Shown in pieces: positions 59,201-64,000 of a stretch of 64,000 nucleotides of DNA (position 1 is the stretch's first letter; the number at the start of each line of letters is the position of its first letter). The translations under genes were made by a program, and so were the position numbers. The notes under the pieces were generated by a model, which saw only the letters and a list, made by a program, of their open reading frames with translations, made no database searches and was not told the DNA's origin. Source of the DNA: Myrica gale (taxonomy: Eukaryota > Streptophyta > Magnoliopsida > Fagales > Myricaceae); NCBI GenBank assembly GCA_963930655.1, contig OZ005607.1:24126874-24190873 (forward strand). Reading direction: 5' to 3'.

Positions 59201-61577
59201 TCTTGATTTTCAAACTTTAAACTAGAGTTTGAATTTAGTTCCTCTGTCATCAATTTGATTTATCCTATGACTGAGCTATCACTCATCTGTGAAAAGCGTG
59301 GGCAAGCATGAAATGTAACTTGGCCTGATCGGAATCAGGAACAAAATAGAATTGAGGCTGCTCGGCCCTAGACTTAGAAAGAGTAGGCAGTTCTATATGA
59401 TGTCAAGTAAACTGTAACATGGAGGTGCAAAGCTTGCATTTTAATTGTGGTTCTAAACTCTTCCTTTTCAGTTTGTGACATGGTTGCAACTGCCATGTCT
59501 CAACTGAGAGACAAGGTATCACCCTATCAGATATTGTGACCCTCAATATCTAGATGCCTGGATCTCACTATACTGTGTCTTTGTGAGTATGCATTCAAAT
59601 TTGAAATGCGGGCTACAGAGTGGGGGTATAATTTCTCCAGCTCATACCCCTTCCCTCCCATTATGTTGAACCAAAGATTTACTCCATATTAAAGGCCAAC
59701 ACTTGGCTAGAAGGGCCACGCTGTTGGTGGTTTGTCCCTATTTCGAATATATTATGGTGCATTTATACATGAGTGAACATTTGTTTTTGTGTAATAAAAT
59801 GAAAAGTTGAATGAGGAGAAATGTAGAACGAAGAACATTATGACTGTTTATAAATGTTTTCCTTGTTAGGATACAAGTGCATAACACTGTTGTGATCCTC
59901 CAAATTTCTTGGGCAATTGAAGCTAAAATGTTTCATAAGTATTTCAATAAGTGTCAGACACCACAGCATGAGTTTGAGAACTGAATTCTTGACAAAGTTA
60001 AAGCTTGCAAATTGTACTGATTGAAAAAAGCTATTACTTTTTGAGATTATCATTGAAATGACCCTTGGTGTAAATAACTGATTTTAGGCTTTTATGTACG
60101 TGAAAATATTGTAGTTGAGATGTCCAGCTTACAATAACTTTAAATTCCTCTTTCATTGACCTAATGCTTGGTCATTTGTGTATTTGTCTATATTGCCTCA
60201 CCAATCTTTATCTCCCAGGTGGAAAATCTCACGCGAAAAGCCCAACTTCAAGAAATTGAACTGGAAAGAACAACTAAACAGCTAAAGGAAGCAATTGCAA
60301 GTGCGGAGGAGGAAGCTTTAAGATGCAAAACAGCAAAGGAAGTCATCATGTCACTTACTGCCCAGGTAAAAGATGGATGTCAATGTGCATTCATACAATA
60401 ATGTTTGGAGTTCTTTTTTGGGATATACCTGTCAATGAAATCTAGCAGTTATGTTTTGCATGGCAATGAGAAGTAGTTATAATCCCCACTTTATGCGGTT
60501 GAAGAGTAGAAATGAATGGTTTACGTGCCATGATGTTGAATTTTAGTTCTAACCCCTCACCAAGAAGTTTGCTCAGGTTGCATCTAGGACTAGATCCCAT
60601 AAGCTTGTCAGACAACTTTTATTAATTTGTTGGAGTTAGTATTATTTGTGCTTTATTGGTGGTGAAAAACACTTTTGTCTTTCTTATGCTGGACAGTTGA
60701 AGGACATGGCTGAAAGGTTACCTCTGGGAACTGCTCGGAATACCAAATTGCCATCTCTTTCTTCCTTGGGCTCCAGTCCTGCTTCTAATGAAGTCTCTAA
60801 TGCTGCTATTGAGCGAATGAATGGTCAAGCAACACTGCAAGAACAAGACTCAAATGCCTCAAACAGCCAGTTACTTTCTAATGGATTAAGCACCAATAGT
60901 AACCGTAGTTTAGTTCACACCAAACAATTACATTCAGATCTGACAACTAGAAATGGAAGCAGAATGAGAGATGGTGAATCTCGTGTTGACACTGAATGGG
61001 TTGAGCAAGATGAGCCTGGTGTATATATCACACTCACATCCCTACCAGGAGGTGTCAAGGATCTTAAACGAGTTCGGTTCAGGTACATTATTTCAGCCCA
61101 TTTTTCTTTTCATTTAAACAAAGATGCAAATATATTTCTGATAGACCCAGATTCAAACATCTATTATGCAATGGTCGTATTTCATCTCTTTCCAAGTCTA
61201 GAGAACTAGTGTCCTCTTTCTGATCTTCGATACAAGAGGTCGGAACTTAGTAGGAGCTACCAAAGAGCCCTTTCTTTTGTTCCCCCACTTATATTGAGTT
61301 TATTTTTCCTTGCTGTCAATGCCCCCTTGAGTACGAGGAGGTTAATAATTTCTTACAAACACCTGGATTGAGTTCTCATAATTGACCATCTCATGATCTT
61401 TCACCTGGGGTAAACATAAACCTTTCTTTTAATGGTGGGTGCAGTCGGAAGCGGTTTAGTGAGAAACAAGCAGAACAATGGTGGGCAGAGAACAGGGCAA
61501 GAGTATATGAACAATACAATGTACGCATGATTGACAAGTCAAGTGTTGGCGTGGGAAGCGAAGACTTGACTCATTGA
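53220..61577 (+). CDS. PH, RCC1, FYVE and BRX domain protein (PRAF family)
   Basis: Nine exons, in phase with GT-AG borders: 53220-53288, 54584-54670, 55464-55553, 56364-56444, 56616-56810, 56891-59029, 60219-60365, 60697-61082 and 61445-61577, giving 1,108 residues. It matches Arabidopsis At5g19420/At5g12350 from [13 protein letters not shown] to [10 protein letters not shown]. Domains: PH at about 20-140 ([33 protein letters not shown]); seven-bladed RCC1 propeller at about 265-657 with repeated WGEE..GRLGHG words; FYVE zinc finger at about 660-725 ([22 protein letters not shown]); SR-rich linker; coiled coil ([16 protein letters not shown]); and BRX at about 1,035-1,095 ([20 protein letters not shown]). 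The FYVE motif has HN where animal proteins have HH. PRAF proteins bind phosphoinositides and small GTPases at membranes. The start is the first in-frame ATG after a TAG 18 bases upstream. Intron 6 has a weak donor (CAG/GTGGAA) and a 12-bp repeat at both borders; retaining it would end the protein at VENSP. Confidence 0.96.
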
Positions 61578-62984
61578 GAGAGACCATATATGGTAGTAAT
61601 CATCTTCTGTAAATGAAATGATGATATTGTCCAAATTACAGCTTGACTTGCTGAGAGAATATCATACTAATTGATTAGATTTGGCTTCCGGCTGTTGTAG
61701 AAGTTTGAGGGAAGCACTGTTTGGTATAAGGAGAGAATTAGAAGGGTTTGATTTGTTTTTGTGTTTCCAACTTTTTGGCATTTTTTCAACTTGATTTTTA
61801 CGTTCCATTTTTTCCCTAGATGCGCCTGTGTGGGGGGTTTGAGAGTGAGAAATGTAAATTCGTAGTAGGTTGCAAAGCTCTTGTGGGTGCCATGTAAATT
61901 CCATAAACAATGTATCTGCAGATATTTTTCTCTCTACGGTTTTATCAATTCATTCCGCTCATATTAAAGTCAGCTGTTATGCACAGTGTAGAGGCAAATA
62001 CATATTGGGATTCGTCTTTGATTAGTTTCTAATAATGTGATTCTTCATGATCGTTCTGACGAGAATGAATGAATTTGATGTCTGGGGGTCCGGGGGAGAT
62101 GCATTCTGATAATAACGACTCCATTTAATTTTGTTAAGTTCTCTTTATATCAATAACCTGTACATGGGTAGCCAAATACTGGGTAAGATTAACCAGGACA
62201 GGCTACGGAGGAGACCCATTTATTAGAGTTCCACTTCATTATTCCAAGTTTGGGCTTGACATATACAACCAGCCTAATAAGACTTTCGAAGACCAAATTA
62301 AACCCTCCATTTTGGGCTCCTACGTTGAAATCCATCCAGCACAAGAATTCCCGTCCCCCCGTTCCCTCCAGTTACACATCCTTTTATAAGCTGAATTCAG
62401 GAGGGGGGCATTAAAGAATTTAACTCTCGATTTGGTTTCATTAAGAGATGGTAAGATTTGGTAGATTAAGCATTTTAATACCTGCTGCAAAGGTTACAGT
62501 TGTAATGAGTGTAGCCATGACCAAATGGGCTCTTGAATATTTCTGCAATCTCTCCCTCAATCTTCCTCTCCCTTTTCTTCAGCAGCTCTGCAGTACTCTA
62601 CAAGTATTTGTGCAACGGTACCCTAGCTTCACATGAATTTTCATGTTTGGCTTCCAAATCATACTTTATTCCTAGTTTTTGAGAAAATTATACTTTACAC
62701 ACTAACTATCACAAACACATTGAACAATTTGCATTACAAATTATCAAATTTTATGCATTGTACTCTAAATTATTTACGACACAATCGCTACTATATTGGT
62801 GTTACATTAATTTAGTTATGACCTATACACAAACACGCCCTTATATCTTGTTAAATGCAGTGTTAGATGTGGGATTTAATAAGATCATAACATAGTCTAA
62901 GCTTAGTTTTTATAAAATTAACTGTGCACGCTAGAATGTTGAGAAAATTAAATTGATATTACCAGTATCGTACTAATTAAGTTA
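61578..62984. other. 3' region of the PRAF gene and intergenic
   Basis: The first about 400 bp probably hold the 3' untranslated region. The rest is gene-free. The phrase TTATACTTTACACACTAACTA and following words at 62,690-62,800 resemble one arm of the window's fold-back family, but no partner arm was found. Confidence 0.5.
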
Positions 62985-63367
62985 ATACTACAGCATGCAG
63001 AGTTGTTCTGCTGAGGGGACCATGCACTATAAGCTATAGCGATTTATAAGTGTTCATAATTGCAAATGCCAAATCCTTAAAATATCTTTCACTGCCATCT
63101 AAAGAGGAGTCTCACCAGCATCATTAGAGAAATCTGGGTCTTCTCTAACTAACTTTCTCACCACCTCAACATGATAATAGCGCACGGCCTCATGCAAGGC
63201 CGTGTCTTTCTCGTTGCTTGTTGTCCTAAGCATCTCCCTGACCGGTTCAATTCCGCTTTCGAGGTCTTGATCAAGAATTTGCGCACGTCCAATCAGAAAT
63301 CCACAATGACAATGTGCCCATACCTTGCTGCAATATGCAGTAGAATTTCACCATTGGTATTGGTTTG
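62985..63367 (-). pseudogene. Ankyrin-repeat (ACD6-like) pseudogene fragment
   Basis: Minus-strand reading gives NTNGEILLHIAARYGHIVIV, then after a one-base shift near 63,298 FLIGRAQILDQDLESGIEPV then REMLRTTSNEKDTALHEAVR and HVEVVRKLVREDPDFSNDAG then ETPL followed by TAG (63,099-63,101) where the family has an aromatic residue before MA. After another shift, RYFKDLAFAIMNTYKSL runs into a further TAG (63,034-63,036), and then VHGPLSRTTLHAVV. The order is that of ACD6-like plant ankyrin proteins, which act at membranes in defence. No transmembrane part is in the window. With two stops and two shifts in 380 bp it is a relic; ACD6-like genes occur in clusters, so intact relatives may lie beyond the window. 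Confidence 0.88.
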
Positions 63368-64000
63368 CCGTAGTAGTAAGGGACCTTGCGCAAAAAACTC
63401 ACAATCAACTTAAATGAGGGGTTGATTAGTGGGCCGGTTAGGTTTTTTAGAGTTTGTTGTGACGTTGAACTCAACTCGTGCAGATACTAAGTTAGGTCCG
63501 TCTCATCCCGATGCACGTGAAAAAGTGCTCGGATTTCCCTCGTTACCTAAAAAAAAAGTTTTACTTATTTATTCCATTGCATCTCACTTTCAGTTTAAGC
63601 CCAAATATTCTTCTCGGTCTAAATGTTGTACGTTAACCAGCGCGGACTGATTGGTATCAAAAGTTTTTTGGGCAAATTTATATATGGTATCGTATGATAT
63701 CACTCCGATGACAACTTGTGAGTTACTAAACCAATAAAGATCAATGTGGCTGGAGATTCGTATTGAAAAAGTAAAAAATATCAAGAAACCCAAATTGGAG
63801 GAAGCGAATGATTGGCATTTCTAAAGATTATGTTTATGCTTTTCTTGTGATCAACACTTAATTACGGACGCACGGATGCTGTATATAAGAGAGTGCAATC
63901 AGGTAAAATATAAAAAGACAAAAAAAGACCAACCAATCCTTCTTGGTCTAGATTTTATGTGTCACACGGTTCCGACGAGCCTTAAATAGTACCATATGAT
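63368..64000. other. Intergenic to window end, no gene recognised
   Basis: No exon or element boundary could be supported. An A run of 9 lies at about 63,549. Confidence 0.5.

Noticed and set aside
1..64000. tRNA, rRNA, snoRNA, known microRNA, LTR retrotransposon coding regions and integrated virus genes
   Set aside because: I looked for their characteristic sequences by eye and saw none; tRNAscan-SE, Infernal and RepeatMasker runs would be decisive.

Overview
The window is nuclear DNA of a flowering plant, almost certainly a eudicot: AT-rich intergenic DNA packed with small non-autonomous transposons, GT-AG introns, and genes whose proteins align end to end with Arabidopsis families that I recognise from memory. 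I cannot name the species. No bacterial, organellar or viral genes, tRNAs, rRNAs or CRISPR arrays were seen.

Layout. 1-640: two decayed gene pieces on the minus strand (alkenal reductase and NIP aquaporin). 641-13,300: gene-free, with a fold-back repeat, a hAT-type MITE with an 8-bp target duplication, a Tourist-type MITE with a TAA duplication, and AT-rich tandem repeats. 13,322-14,062 (+): a short MOS2-like G-patch gene without KOW motifs. 17,073-21,150 (-): an NSRP1-like splicing regulator in four coding exons plus a leader exon, with a 0.78-kb GC-cored fold-back element just upstream. 24,780-25,403 (-): a PADRE/DUF4228 protein. 25.5-33.5 kb: gene-free, with fold-back repeats, a 3 x 173-bp tandem array and a Mutator-like MITE nested in an older repeat. 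34,674-36,905 (-): an intronless P-class PPR gene, orthologue-like to At5g01110. 36,996-38,196: short TIR elements, including a hAT-type MITE with an exact 8-bp duplication. 39,580-45,851 (+): an eight-exon homeodomain gene of the At4g03250/RLT-related type. 47,056-47,592 (-): a frameshifted RING-H2 gene. 53,220-61,577 (+): a nine-exon PH-RCC1-FYVE-BRX (PRAF) gene, preceded by an in-frame 50-codon uORF. 62,985-63,367 (-): an ACD6-like ankyrin pseudogene.

The genes are ordinary single eukaryotic units, not an operon. Several act in RNA metabolism or gene control (G-patch protein, NSRP1, PPR, homeodomain protein), but nothing in the sequence shows that they work together. The best leads are the uORF in the PRAF leader, the truncated MOS2 relative, the nested MITE whose empty site is preserved in a sister repeat, the GC-cored fold-back next to the NSRP1 promoter, and the 12-bp direct repeat spanning both splice sites of a PRAF intron. 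I found no convincing new biological system.
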